Origin: Paragordius varius
Taxonomy: Eukaryota > Nematomorpha
Length of the DNA stretch: 64,000 nucleotides
Assembly (NCBI GenBank): GCA_964247055.1
Contig: OZ176051.1
Span: 5,456,001 to 5,520,000, forward strand
Reading direction: 5' to 3'
The notes under the pieces: generated by a model
Told to the model about the DNA's origin: nothing
The model's input: the letters and a program-made list of their open reading frames with translations, nothing else
Databases searched by the model: none
Shown here: positions 51,627-64,000 of the stretch, in pieces
Numbering within the stretch: the first letter of the stretch is position 1
Layout: every line of letters starts with the position of its first letter
Translations under genes and position numbers: made by a program

Positions 51627-52074
51627 ATATATTACAAATTAGACAACAATAATGTAAATATAGCATCAATGTTTTTAAAATTTGGATACGAAATTATACT
51701 ATGCGGCGTATTTTTAATAATATATTTTGATCCTTTCGATATTTATTTATGGAGCAAATTGAATTGATAATTAATACCAAGAACTGCGGTGCACATAATA
51801 TGGCTAATTATATGACTTTTTGATTAAATTTAATTATAAGTTTTTGACACTCGATTAAATTCTTTGACATTGTCGTCCAATTTTTCAAAATTGATATGAT
51901 CTTTTAAATTACTTTGAAATTAATCATTTTTTTCACCAGGTAGAAAATAATTATTGAATTTTATTGGTTTTATATGGTGAAACTATAAGTCTTTTACAAT
52001 ATTTAACCAATATATATATGGTACGTAATTATATTACAGCAGTTAAATACAAAATAATTTCCCCTGTGTATTAG

Positions 52075-52117
<43 letters not shown>

Positions 52118-53738
52118 ATGTTCTTTGATCAAATTTATGTCGACTACCTCTAGTATTTGCGCTATTTGATATTTTTTAACGAGCGTAAGGTTAAAATTCT
52201 GAATTTTTTCCATTTTGGTACAATATAAACTCTTTTTAAACATTTTAATTTGGTTGAATATCATTTTATGTTTTCATTTATATATTTCGCATACAAAAAA
52301 CAAAAACAAAATGATGACTCTTTATAAATATTAATTTTTTTCTAGTACAAAAATTTTCAAATTTTTCTAAAAGAAATTATACTTTTAAACCACGCAAAAG
52401 TTAGCATATAAAACGAAACGAAACGAAATAAATAAGTAGGGGATTAAGTCGCTCGCAAGGCTTGAATTAAATATTAGCCATGAAAAAAAGCTCTCATTTG
52501 TCATAATAATAATTTTCTCTTCCAGTTAAATAATTTTAATTAGGTTTTTCTTTTGCAAAATAAAATATTTGATGGTTTTTATAGAGAGTTACTCTTTTTT
52601 TGACATAGAATTTAAATAAGCTAGCTAGCTACCTTTATTTTATATAAAAAAATGAAATTATATGGCTAATTAAAGATAATTAAATTAAAAATTTATAAAA
52701 TTTAATATTAAATATGTACATTACTATAAATGCCAATGTCTACGAAGCCAAATTAATAGAGAAAAAAACACAAATTTTTACCAATTCTTAGTATATATAT
52801 ACATCAGTATCCCAAAATTATTTTAAAAAACTAACCTTAAACAAATCGGGTCATAACAAAACGACCTTCAAAATGAATGTCGGCTAATTGTTAATTCAAA
52901 TAAGTTTATCCATGTAATAATATAATTATTAAATATGGCACCCTAAAATGTCAAATTAGCCTAAAAAATTTAGTCATCTAAAAAGAGTTTTAAATCAATT
53001 GATATTTTACATAAATTTGACAATAACCCTCATCAATAACGATAAATGGCAATTAAAAAGTAATAAATTTAATTACATCACGTTTAAAATAAAAAAACGC
53101 TTAAATTACAAATTTCTAAAAAATTGATATTGATATTGAAATATGTTATAATTACGGATTTTTATGATGATAAAATTATTTTATTTAATTTAAAATTTAA
53201 AAAAAAACTTGGAATAATTTTTATGCCAGAATCCAAAATTACAGTTGTAAGTTCTCGATTTAGATGGCACTAAAATCCAATTTTAACAAACAGCTGATTT
53301 TGGAGTCAAAATTACTGTTAAAATATTCGGCATAATTTTATTTTTTAACCATAATACATTTTTATTTCCTACATTTAGCTATTTAATTCGAAATGGCGCT
53401 GAAAAATATTTTTTCAGTATATTGCGCCTTAAAGACCATGTTATAAGTTTGTTTTCCAAATATAATAGATGGTTTTAAAGTTATTTAATTGTCCCAAAAG
53501 TATTAAGGCTTTAAATTTTATAAATAGAGTTTGTTTCTTAAGAAAAATTGCAGCATAAATGCAGGCAATGATATTTTAATAGTCAAATTTATTCTTTACA
53601 AATATATCAAACTAAATATAGTTTCAGACTTTTTTGGCATCGTAATTAAATTTTCGATATATTTTTTAATCCAAAATCGGTTTAATTTAATAAAAAGGTA
53701 ATGAATCCAAATATTCGACACATGGGTACAGTTTAATA

Positions 53739-54031
53739 CGTAAAAACTGAATTATACGGACAAAACGTAAAATTTAAAGACAAATATTTTTTTCTAAAAA
53801 ACAATGATAATTTTGATATACTATTTTTTTAAAGTCAAACTCATTGTTTAAAATGGCAAAGTATGGATGGAATAGAGATATACATATAACCAACACAACC
53901 AATTATATATTTTACAATCGTAACTAAATATTTTAAAAGGTAAAATTATATTTAAAAAAGTATGGTCGTCTCTTAGATAAAAATATTCCCCTTTATATTT
54001 TTACGTTTTCGTATAATTTCAATTTTTACTG
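53739..54031. mobile_element. MITE, 293 bp, private to copy 3
   Basis: TA-flanked (53737-53738 and 54032-54033). Left CGTAAAAACTGAATTATACG, then GACAAAACGTAAAATTTAAAG; right reversed CAGTAAAAATTGAAATTATA, then CGAAAACGTAAAAATATAAAG. TIRs of about 50 bp with several mismatches. Copies 1 and 2 have the flanking host sequence (ATCCAAATATTC ... CATATTTCTCAAT) without this block, so it inserted after the duplication or was lost elsewhere. A member of the family at 3033-3324. Confidence 0.8.
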
Positions 54032-56680
54032 TATATAATCTCATATTTCTCAATTAATATTGTTATCTGTTTTCGTAATAAATATATATGATTAATCCTG
54101 AAGTTTGTCAGTTTTCTTAGAAATTAATTCATATGTTCTGAACTACAGAAACCCCTATGAGTACCAAAATCTCAAGTTATAAACTTAATTTATAAGTATT
54201 TAGCAGTTTTATTCTTTCCCTCAGCAGGCACCTATTCCATATTTTCTGGTTTTTTGGCACCTTGGAAATTATAAATTTGCTTATTAAGTAACAAAGCTTT
54301 AGATTTTTATTTATCTATTAGAGGGACCATTTTGATTTGCATTTTTTATATTAATGGAAAAATGAGGAAATATTTTTACCTTAAAACCATATTATATTTT
54401 GACTCCTCTTTTTTCTACCACTAATTGATTCTAATCCATGTTATAAAATCTTATGCTGACTGCATCAAATTAAACAATTTAATACTTTATGCACACTCCA
54501 ATTTAATTGTTGCTCGATATATTTATATTTAGTAAAATGTTTAAAAGTTTTTTATAAAAATAAAGCGGCAAAATTATTAGGATCAATCATCGTTACTTAT
54601 TCTTTTTTCTTGATGGATTATAAAAGAACCATATTTTGCTTAAATGCAAAAATCGCTTTGAAGTTTTGACATTAATGGAATGAAATTATATATTATTGAT
54701 TGGTAGGTAGAAAGAAAGTTATTATCTAATTTATTAATTTTTATTCAATTTGGACGCCATTATGTTTCATATTTAATGTTTTAAATAATATGGTCGGTTA
54801 TTCAATTCAATCGGTTGAAAATCAATATTTCCTTTTTTTATATATGAGGAATATATTAAACTCTTTTACTTCTCTATTCAATTATGAAAATCGCGTTAAA
54901 AAAAAGCTGTTCATTTGATTAATAGATTTAAATCCGGATAGATTTAAAAAGGTAAAATCTTTTAAATAATTTAAAATGGGAATATAATTATTTTGCTAGA
55001 ATTTCCGTTAATTTTAAATTAAATTTCACTTTGAACCCTAAGAAAATGCTAAAATCTGATATAATTTTAATAAGATGTCTTTTAGCCCTATTATCCAAAG
55101 ATAAGCCACTCAATTAAATGTTTCGGAATTAATTTTACTTGATCGGTATATAAATGTTTTATAATATTTTGTAGTTTGCCTCTCTGTAATATTCTTATAA
55201 TCTCTTAAATGTTGCCAACTGATATTAGTTGTGACTTTTTAGCTAACGTTAGCCATCTATTTAATCAAGGACTGTTTTCCATAATAAATTTTGGGTACAT
55301 TGTCTCAATTTTCATATCTTTCAAACGCTTCAAATATGTGGACAATTAAAATTTTTATTTTTATCGCTGTTAATTCTTAATTAAATTCGTCAATTAGAAA
55401 TCATTGTGTTTTAATTCCTATAAAGTATGAATACCCTAATGTTTTCTTTTATAAGGCAAAAATGGTTATAACCTTGGAAGGGATTGGCTAACAACAATAT
55501 GAATTTTAATAAGATTGGGACCCAATGATTTAATCATAATATAAAAATTTTACCTACTAGTCTTAAACCTAATCCTAACTTACATAAAATCATAAAAGAT
55601 TACAAACGTTTGCCATTTTTATAATAAAATAAAGGAAAATAATAGGTATAAAAAAAACTCATTATAATTACAATCTTGATTCGCATGTCTTGTCTAATTG
55701 TCCTTGCAAATCAGTTTTAGTATTTCTTAGCTGCTTTTTAATTATATTTTAGTGTGATCACATTCGTTAATTTATTCATTTTTTCTGACTTAAAAAACGG
55801 ATGAAATTTTTCCTTCAATCTACTGCCATATATATTTATATTTAGCTTTACTCTATCAAATGATATCGTTTAACAATCATTTTTTTCTCAGAATACTTAT
55901 TTAATAGTTGTTCATGTCTGAAAACAACATTATAAAAGAGGTTTAGATGGTTTTATATCTGAATTTCAACATATAATACAGTAAGATTGAATATAAATTG
56001 CTACTCTTTTCTTACCAAATATTGCTAGATAGCATATGCAGCAAAGAGAATCCTTTTTTGGATAATATAACAGTAAAAAGCGGAAAAAATAGTCAATAAT
56101 ACTGCCCTTTGCTTATGCTATTTGGCTATATAATTAATGAAAAATTAGCAATGTATACTTGCTCATACTGTATTGGTAACTGTTATTCAAGTCTAAAAAC
56201 ATTATAAATTAGGATGATGTGGTGTTTTATATCTGAAACTTGATATAACCCACAAGCAATCTAAATGTAAATTAATTTGGTTTTAGGATATTTCAAATAG
56301 AATAATAGATTACATTTGCAATTACCCACCACTGTAATAATATATATACAATAAACTACTATTAATCAAGAATAAATTTGTATGTTAGAAACTCGATCAC
56401 AGTGTATATTAATTGCCATAATAAATCAAAAAAATATACTTTCAGCATATCAATAATTGAAAAATCTTTTATGATTGCAATTATATATTTTGTTTTTATA
56501 ATAATATTGGTAAAATAGGAATGAATTGTTTTCAGTTAAATGTTAATTTCGGTTGTTTAACAAATTAACCAAACGAGAATACAATTTTCCGGTAAAAGGG
56601 TAAACCCAACAATTTAAAGTTAAATGCCAAACATAGACAAGCCCTTTTTATTGGCGCCTAAGTTATTCCCCACCCGCTGT

Positions 56681-59600
56681 ATATTTTTTTGCAAATTTGG
56701 TTGTTAAAAAGCCAGGTCAACCTTTTTTAGTACCCTTTCAAACTCAGCATGTTTTAGCCCCCAATATTTTAAAATTATGTTGAAAATACTTCTAGAAAGG
56801 TATTAGTTTTCTAATACATTTTTCAAATACGTTTCTATTTTATATTTTAGTTGATATAATCATCCCAGAAAATGATGTTGATTGTAATTTTCAAGATTAT
56901 CTACATTTCCTAGTGATTTTTTGGCATCTCATAATATTCCTTAATCTAAGTTATCACCATGAACGCACACCGTATCGTATATCAATATTAGAATCATCAA
57001 AATTACCTGTATTAATATTAAGAATGCTAATTTCAAACAATACTTCCAACATTAATTTGTGATCTATACTATGATAATATATTCATATATAAATAAATTT
57101 ATCCATAACTAGCGTAAATCTCGTGCTGCTACGCAGCCCGAGGAAGTCTTTCGGACTTCTGGGGGGGGATGGCATTTTACGGGGGGAGCGGGTAAAAAGT
57201 GGGACTAAATTAAAAAAGCGAGACGACTATGTTCGGCGCAATCGAAAATAAGTAAACAAAAATCATATTTGAAATTGAATGGTCCAACACGTTCTACTGA
57301 AAATTGACTTAACCCATTTTTCACACGAGGTGGGCCCGAACTGGGGACCTAATTCCAGAAAGGGCGAAGCTATTGTCGGGACATTTGTTTTTTTTGAAAA
57401 AAATGGCATTTTACGGGGGGAGCGGGTAAAAAGAGGGCCTAAATCAAAAAAGTGACTCGACTATGTTCAGCGCGATCAAAAATAAGTAAACAAAATTCAT
57501 ATTTGAAATTGAATGCTCCAACACGTTCTCCAAAAAATTGACTTAACCCATTTTCCACACGGGGTGGGCCCGAACTGGGGACCTAATTCCAAAAAAGGGC
57601 GAAGCTATTGTCGGGGCATTCATTAATGATTATATTTTTTCGATATTTGGATTTGATTGGGATCACCGGTTTTCCGGAAACAGTTCACAAAGTTATATGA
57701 AAAATCAGTTTTTAGCGGGTAGCTCCTTACCCAGCAGCTATCATCAAATAAACGGTGGACTAAAATTTTTGCCTTTTAACAGGGAATACGTGGAATCTAT
57801 ATTGAATTTTTAAGGTCTCATACCTAGGACGAAAAATCGATTTAAAAAATTATTTTTGTGGACTTTGTTTTTTGAAAAAAATGGCATTTTACGGGGGGAG
57901 CGGGTAAAAAGAAGGCTTAAATCAAAAATGTGACTCGACTATGTTCGGCGCAATCGAAAATAAGTAAACAAAAATCATATTTGAAATAGAATGGACCAAC
58001 ACGTTCTTCGGAAAATTGTCTCAAAGACACGATCGGACTTTAGTTATTTAAAAAAACCGTTTTTCACACAGGGTGGGCTCGAATTGGATGGCTATTTCAA
58101 AAAAGGGCGAAGCTATTGTCGGGGCATTCATTAGTGATTATATTTTTTCGAAGTTTGGATTTGAATGGGTCTACCGGTTTTCCTGTACCAGATCACAAAA
58201 CCAGCATTTTCCATTTTTATAAATATATAGATTAAAAATAATTTTCTTATTGATTGAAAAATATCGGTTGAGTTTATTTTGAGTAATTTAATAGTAATAA
58301 TCTTTTAAACCTCTAAAATTTTTAATTTTAATATAATTTTGCCATACAGCGATGTTTTATGTGAATATAGATTATTTTTATTGGTGTATTTAAATTACAT
58401 ATAAAACCGAAAAACATTGACTTTTACCTGTCTTTATTATTGTATGTCAAAAATATTAACATGAATTAACAATGCAAAACCTAAAAACAAATTGGAAATA
58501 ACATAAATTTTATTTAACTAAAATATTTTTACCTGTATTTATTAATATAACAAAAAAAGGAAAATTTTGATAATTAACAATGCAATACCAAAAAAATAAC
58601 AAAAACTCACCCAAATATTTTCTGTTTTGATAATTATAACAAAAATATTTTATAATTATTTTTAATTAACAATGCATTACAGAAAAACCAAAAAATTTTA
58701 AATCCAAATGATTTTACCTGTTTTTATAAAACTATGTAAAAATAAAATTATTTATAATTACCAAAGTTAAATAAAAAACTAAAAAAATTAATTTGAATTT
58801 ATTAAAAACCGAATTTTTACCTTTAATTTTTATAATGTCCAAATAGTACTTAATTACAATTAACAATACAAAACCAAAAAAATTATATTTTTTAAATTTA
58901 TTAAAAACCGAATTTTTACCTTTAATTAATAAAATTTTCAAAAATGTAGAATTAGTTACAATTATCAATGCAAAACCAAAAAAAACAAAAAAAAATTAAT
59001 TTTTACCAAATTTATTAAAAACCGCAATTTTAATTATTAAAATGTAAGTATGTAGTATTAATTACAATTAACAATGTTAAATAAAAAACAAAAAAATTTT
59101 ATTTTTACCAAATTTATTAAAAACCGCAATTTTTACCTGTATTTATAAAATGTTCAAAATATGTAGTATTAACAATGTTAAATCAAAAAACAAAAATTAA
59201 ATTTGACTATTTATTGAAACCGCAATTTTTACCTGGTTTAAATTTAAAAATTATTTACAAATGCAAAACATAAAAAGAAAAAAAATCTAAAATAACTTAT
59301 ATTTTCACAAATATATATTTACCTGTGTTTTTAAGTAGTAATAACAACTATATAAAATAATAATACCAATTTTGATTAATACAGGTTTTTATCATGTTGA
59401 AAAATATAATTATTAAATAAATAATTAGGAATAATTAACATAATAATCTTAAAATACCTATTTTACTAATTATTAATTATTAAAGATAAAAACCCACAAA
59501 TTTCCGCATCTAAATACGTAACAACAATATTTCAAATGTTAACATAAATTCCTATAATATTCTCAAAATTTAACATTACAAAATACATCAAATTAAAGCC

Positions 59601-59738
59601 TATGTCAAATCTCAATCCTCTTTCATATGTGTACTACGAAATAATTTTGTGGGTCAGTATTTTACGCATTTGATGAACCATTTATGTTATTTGACTGGCA
59701 ATAATATTACTTAACATACATTAAAATGCATACTGGTA
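56681..59738 (-). mobile_element. Foldback arm, family A, closing unit copy 3, split by a Helitron
   Basis: Inner end as in the other arms, interrupted at 57109-58231 by a Helitron, then sub-repeats from about 58420 to 59240 and the outer end at AAAATGCATACTGGTA (59724-59738), which has an extra G relative to the other arms. Confidence 0.82.
57109..58231 (-). mobile_element. Non-autonomous Helitron, 1123 bp, private to copy 3
   Basis: On the minus strand it starts TCTATATATTTATAAAAATG (ending at 58231) and finishes with the hairpin CTCGGGCTGC / GCAGCACGAG, ATTTACG and CTAG (57109-57112). The empty site CCATAATTAAAAATAATTTT is present in copies 1 (32585) and 2 (44930). Here it is split exactly between A and T with no duplication. 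The body holds two or more tandem copies of a block of about 300 bp (CGGGGGGAGCGGGTAAAAAG, GACTATGTTCGGCGCAATCG, GGGCGAAGCTATTGTCGGGG), which explains its extra length over the 672-bp copy. No replicase coding. Confidence 0.94.
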
Positions 59739-61472
59739 TATCATTTAATAAAATTAAAAATTCATAAAAATTTAATCAAAGAAATCAATTATTTTTGGAA
59801 AAGGGTTATGATGCGGATCATAAACCATGTAATTTATATCCTTATGGGTAAATTGGGATAGGTAGTTAACTACCCCAAACTTAAGTAAAATATATTTCAT
59901 AAACTAGGGAATATTAAAATATAAGTATAGTAAAAATCACTTATACCAAAATCATCGAATATATACTTATTTATGGTTCCTATTACAGATCGGCATGAGA
60001 TTTATCATAAGTGTCAAATATTGTACATGATAGAATATGGTAACTTTTAGCCAATAGTTATCCTTTAAAAAGCAAAAAATAGATTAAAGAGAGTCTCAAA
60101 TTGGGCAACATTCCTTAAAATTTTTCGCGCTATATTATTTATTTGCATCTTTATAAAGTTAACAGTTTAAACATTAGAACTCAATGTGAATAATTTCTAT
60201 TTTCCTCATTTTGGAAAGTAACAGTTATAAATAATTTGGTATCCATTTGGTGATGATAGATATCTTTTGGTTTTTATACAAATTCCAGGGGTATTTGAGA
60301 CTGGTTGCACTATAACGTTTTGTTGCTACATATCTGTCCGAGCTGATGAATTGTTTGCTGATTTTTTTCGATCTGATCTAAAAAGCATAATTTAGGCCTT
60401 ACATTTAGAGCTTCTTTTACTGGACCTAACATGATTGTCATTTTCTAACTTATCTGTAATCAATACATGACCACTTTGTCTGGGCTTAATTCACTCTAGT
60501 GCTTTATCATTTTTTTAAATTTATGTTCCCACTGTCTACCTAGCACATACCTATATTCCATAATTCAAATAACTAAATCTATCCCAATCAGTTTTCTGAG
60601 GGTGCGCGACTCACAGATGAATGCATTAATGATAAAAATATTGCTTCTATGATTCGTTCGAATTGCAATTCTTTTAAAAATACAAAAAAATGGCGAGCCA
60701 CAGGGAAAATGTGGGGGACAGCGCGTAAGACTCTTTTTTTCCTAGGTAAATAAAATGAAAATATTTGTATAATACTTTTCCATTCGATTTTATGTAAATA
60801 TTTATATTTTTACATATTTTCATAAATTATCTTTGGAAAAAAACTTGTAGTACTTTTAATTATAATTATTATGAATATTATCACACTTTATCGATCAATA
60901 TAATAAAAAATAAGAATTTGCCATTTTCTGCTCTCAAAGATTTTGAGAGTGACATAAGGTCAGATCATTGATCTTTTATCCAAAATTTTATTATGTTATA
61001 TAATTAAAATATATCCATAAATAAATTTATGATATACTACAGAAAAAATTACTGCGACGTAAGCTGATCAAATTTAGGATTTATAGCTATCCATTTTTGC
61101 TCTTTAGTAAATTATTGGAAATAAAAATATATTTATAATAATATTTTAATTATAATATATATAAATATACCACAAATTAAAATTGGATTTATTTATCAAT
61201 GGATGGATATTCCTAAAGAGGTATGTATGTATTAATGGAAGTCTTTTAAAATTTATAAATATGTTTACTTAGATTTAAATAAACTTATGACATTTAAAAA
61301 CTTAATATCTTAAACAAGTATTAATTTATAATTAAAATTTCTTCCAAAAAATTATATTTTTACTTAAAAAAATTAATTATGCCAATGCTATAAAGTAATT
61401 AACTTTAAGCAGTCTCTTCCATAAAATCCTCTATTTTTTATAATTTTTTAATAATTTTTTATTTTATCCTAT

Positions 61473-61512
<40 letters not shown>

Positions 61513-63515
61513 AAATCTAATTTATTTTTATCATAGTTTAAGGAAAATATATATCTCTTATAATAATTATTTATAATCGGCATTATGGATAAAAACTCTA
61601 CCACCTATGTTATATATATAATATTTAAAAAAATAGATAATATTAAAGTGGTTTAGGTAATGAATGATTAAACTTTGCAAAAAACTTTTGGTCGGAGTTC
61701 AGACATTTATTTTGGCTTTTTCTTAGGTCCTCTACTACAAATATATCTCCCTTATCCTTTATTTAATTTTCAAAATTCAACAAAAACTTTAAACTGTATA
61801 TCCACAATTCATAAGTCACACACAATATATACCATAACTAATAAAATTAGGCTAGTATTCATAACTAAACAACCTGACTTGGACAATTTTTGCTTTCTGT
61901 TTGAAATTATAAAACACAAGAAGAGACACGAAAATGATTGATTATGTATGTATGTTTTCATAAGTTGAAACTCAAACGACAAACCACAAACTAATTATTT
62001 CATAACAAAAATGTAACTAAGTTAACGTGGAGAATAAATGTGTACCTAAAGGCTAAAACACATTGGTCTAATATAACTGAATGTGCATTGATCTAGCCAA
62101 AAAATAGTTGATTGATATAAATTTAATTTATATACACAATATATATATATAACATGGTATGAAAACCATTCCCATGCAATTAGTTTGATAGAAACTTCTG
62201 TAATTTATTCCATAAATCCAAACTGGACAAGTGTCCTCGTCTCTTATTTTTTTACTATTCGTCAAATAACTAGGTATCAATAATTTGTATCTTAAATAAA
62301 ATTCCATTTTTGTAAATTTTTATTCTTTATTTTAAATTATATAAAAGGATAAAAAATCTGTTTTAAGAGGTAGAAGAGATTTAAATAAATTAAAGGTCTA
62401 TCTATGCATGCCTAACTATATGTATGTTTGTCCGTGTGATTTATAATGATTAAAATATGTGTGAATTTAAAATTTTTTCGATAAAATTTTTTGACACAGA
62501 GTTTCCGTCGGATTAAATCATATCATATTTATTTTAGTTTAAAACTTTTTTTGCAAACTGGGATTATTGGAACGTAAAAATGATGGTTAAGTTAAATTAA
62601 TTAAATATGTTAAAAAAACTCTTTGAGGCAAAACAAGTTTTGAAACGGTCCTCTACGCTAAAATTGTTAAAAATTATTATTATATCCTTTGTCAGGATAT
62701 GTATTCGATTTTTGAAATCTGACACAAGCAATTTTTGGCTCCGGTTTTTTTGTGAATATTTTTTTACAAATCGCGGTTTGCAAAAAGAATGTTTTGAATT
62801 GCGTTATCAATGCAGTTTATTTCCCGTCTACAAAAAAGATATATAAACCACAAAAAGTTTTATGTCCTAAATATTAAAATAGAAAAGATATTAAAACCTG
62901 GCCATGAAAATCAAAACAAAACAGGTAATAATCGGTATATCAAAAAACTTTTGTAAACGATAAAAAAAGCTTGTACTTCGAATAATTTCTTTCACTACTC
63001 CAATAAACGATTTCCATCAACCATTAGTTTAATACATTAATTTTTATAAGCTTTTTGGCCTTGGGGTTAGATAGGGGTAAGGTTAATACATTAATTTTTA
63101 TATTTTTTATATAAAAATATATTGATGTACATTGATGAGGGACAAAATTTGTCCTCCAAAAAATGATAATTGGGTTATGTCTTAAACAATAACCGGTTTT
63201 TGTTGGGTTTTTTTTTCGTTTGTCCCTAAATAAATATTTGCATATGTTACATAATATAATAAGCAAAAAATTAATTTAATGTATATGATAATAAATTTGT
63301 ATTTAGCCAAGTTAAATAATTTATTTTATTTGAAACAATTCTTCTATCCAATATCAGGTAACATGTATATTTGATTATTTAAAATTAAAATTTAATTTTC
63401 GCAGTGATAGGTATACATGTAATTTTAAGTCAAACTTATCAGACTAATCGTTTAAAATGGTAAAAATAAAGTGTAATTTTTAAACAATTTAAATTCTTTA
63501 TTGGCTAAATTAATG

Positions 63516-63597
<82 letters not shown>

Positions 63598-64000
63598 CTA
63601 ATCCAGAATGGTATATTTTATAAATATTATACAATATATTTTTTTGAATTTGAAAAGAAAATGCTTGAATTTCTTCATCATAAACTACATTCTTTCCAAA
63701 AAATAGGATCATCAACTGTTAAATAATTAATAAGTATAAAATTAATGCCTAAGTAAAAAAATATTTTTTTATTAATATCATCTTATTTGATGGATTAAAT
63801 TTTTGGTATATTTATATTCTTGGAAAATTTTGACATTATCCAGGTCAAATGAAATTTATATTAAATTATCCAATTTTAGTTAGCTAGTATGGATAGTTAA
63901 CTATTTTTTCATACTAAATTTTAAAGTTTTCAACGCAATTAATTTGAAATTAATCCCACAAGCAATTAAGAATTTTTAGTGATAATATTGTTTTGATTCA
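59739..64000. repeat. 12-kb tandem unit, copy 4, cut by the window end
   Basis: Starts TATCATTTAATAAAATT and follows the unit landmarks up to the region equivalent to about 26460 of copy 1. The array therefore continues beyond the window; its total copy number is unknown. Confidence 0.93.
63520..63595. repeat. (TA)n microsatellite, about 75 bp
   Basis: The longest version of the variable locus seen at 26032, 37660/38339 and 50236. Confidence 0.85.

Larger units (their letters stand above)
46444..59738. repeat. 12-kb tandem unit, copy 3 (13,295 bp; 12,172 without Helitron)
   Basis: Same landmark order: GGGCAACGTTCCTTAAAATT at 46821, small MITE at 51512, arm at 56681-59738. Two private insertions: a 293-bp MITE at 53739-54031 and an 1123-bp Helitron at 57109-58231, the latter inside the arm. 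Otherwise non-coding like the other units. Confidence 0.93.

Noticed and set aside
63452-63715. Minus-strand frame with a long IYIYIY run
   Set aside because: It is a translated (TA)n tract. The same applies to frames at 36094-36306 and 52043-52264.

Overview
The window is very AT-rich eukaryotic DNA, roughly four fifths A+T by eye. It has long non-coding stretches, many (TA)n tracts, nested DNA transposons, a broken non-LTR retrotransposon and a few short exon-like islands with GT..AG borders. The candidate exons encode extracellular-type sequence (cysteine-rich, fibronectin-III-like and Ig-like), and the transposons are mariner, hAT, Helitron and RTE-like LINE. This suggests an invertebrate animal with an AT-rich genome. 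I cannot name the lineage. I see no prokaryotic gene organisation, and no LTR, retroviral or Polinton-like element.

Layout. 1-1689 is the 3' part of an old Helitron-like element with internal repeats of about 315 bp. 1690-9010 is mostly featureless AT-rich DNA holding MITEs, a cysteine-rich exon (3769-4004) and an inverted-repeat element (about 6990-8140). 9011-13531 is a large foldback element. Its right arm is interrupted by an RTE-like LINE fragment, which is itself interrupted by a 368-bp hAT-type MITE with a perfect 8-bp target duplication. 13532-22208 carries more MITEs, a second inverted-repeat element, two decayed mariners in opposite orientation, and three phase-compatible exons (16585-16867, 16992-17202, 21367-21607) of what looks like one plus-strand gene for a secreted or cell-surface protein.

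22209-64000 is a head-to-tail array of a non-coding unit of about 12 kb. There are three complete copies (22209-33870, 33871-46443, 46444-59738) and the first 4.3 kb of a fourth. Each complete unit ends in one arm of the foldback family seen at 9-13.5 kb, and the unit border coincides with the terminus of that arm. Copies 2 and 3 each carry one private Helitron insertion (37667-38338 and 57109-58231) with textbook TC...CTAG ends between A and T. The other copies preserve the empty sites, so these Helitrons moved after the array formed. Copy 3 also has a private 293-bp MITE. Shared variants switch partners along the units, which points to gene conversion or unequal exchange.

No intact gene of known function lies inside the array. 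The most striking content is structural: a young macrosatellite whose units carry a foldback arm, with Helitrons caught by comparing filled and empty sites. Gene models are inferred from splice signals and residue patterns only.
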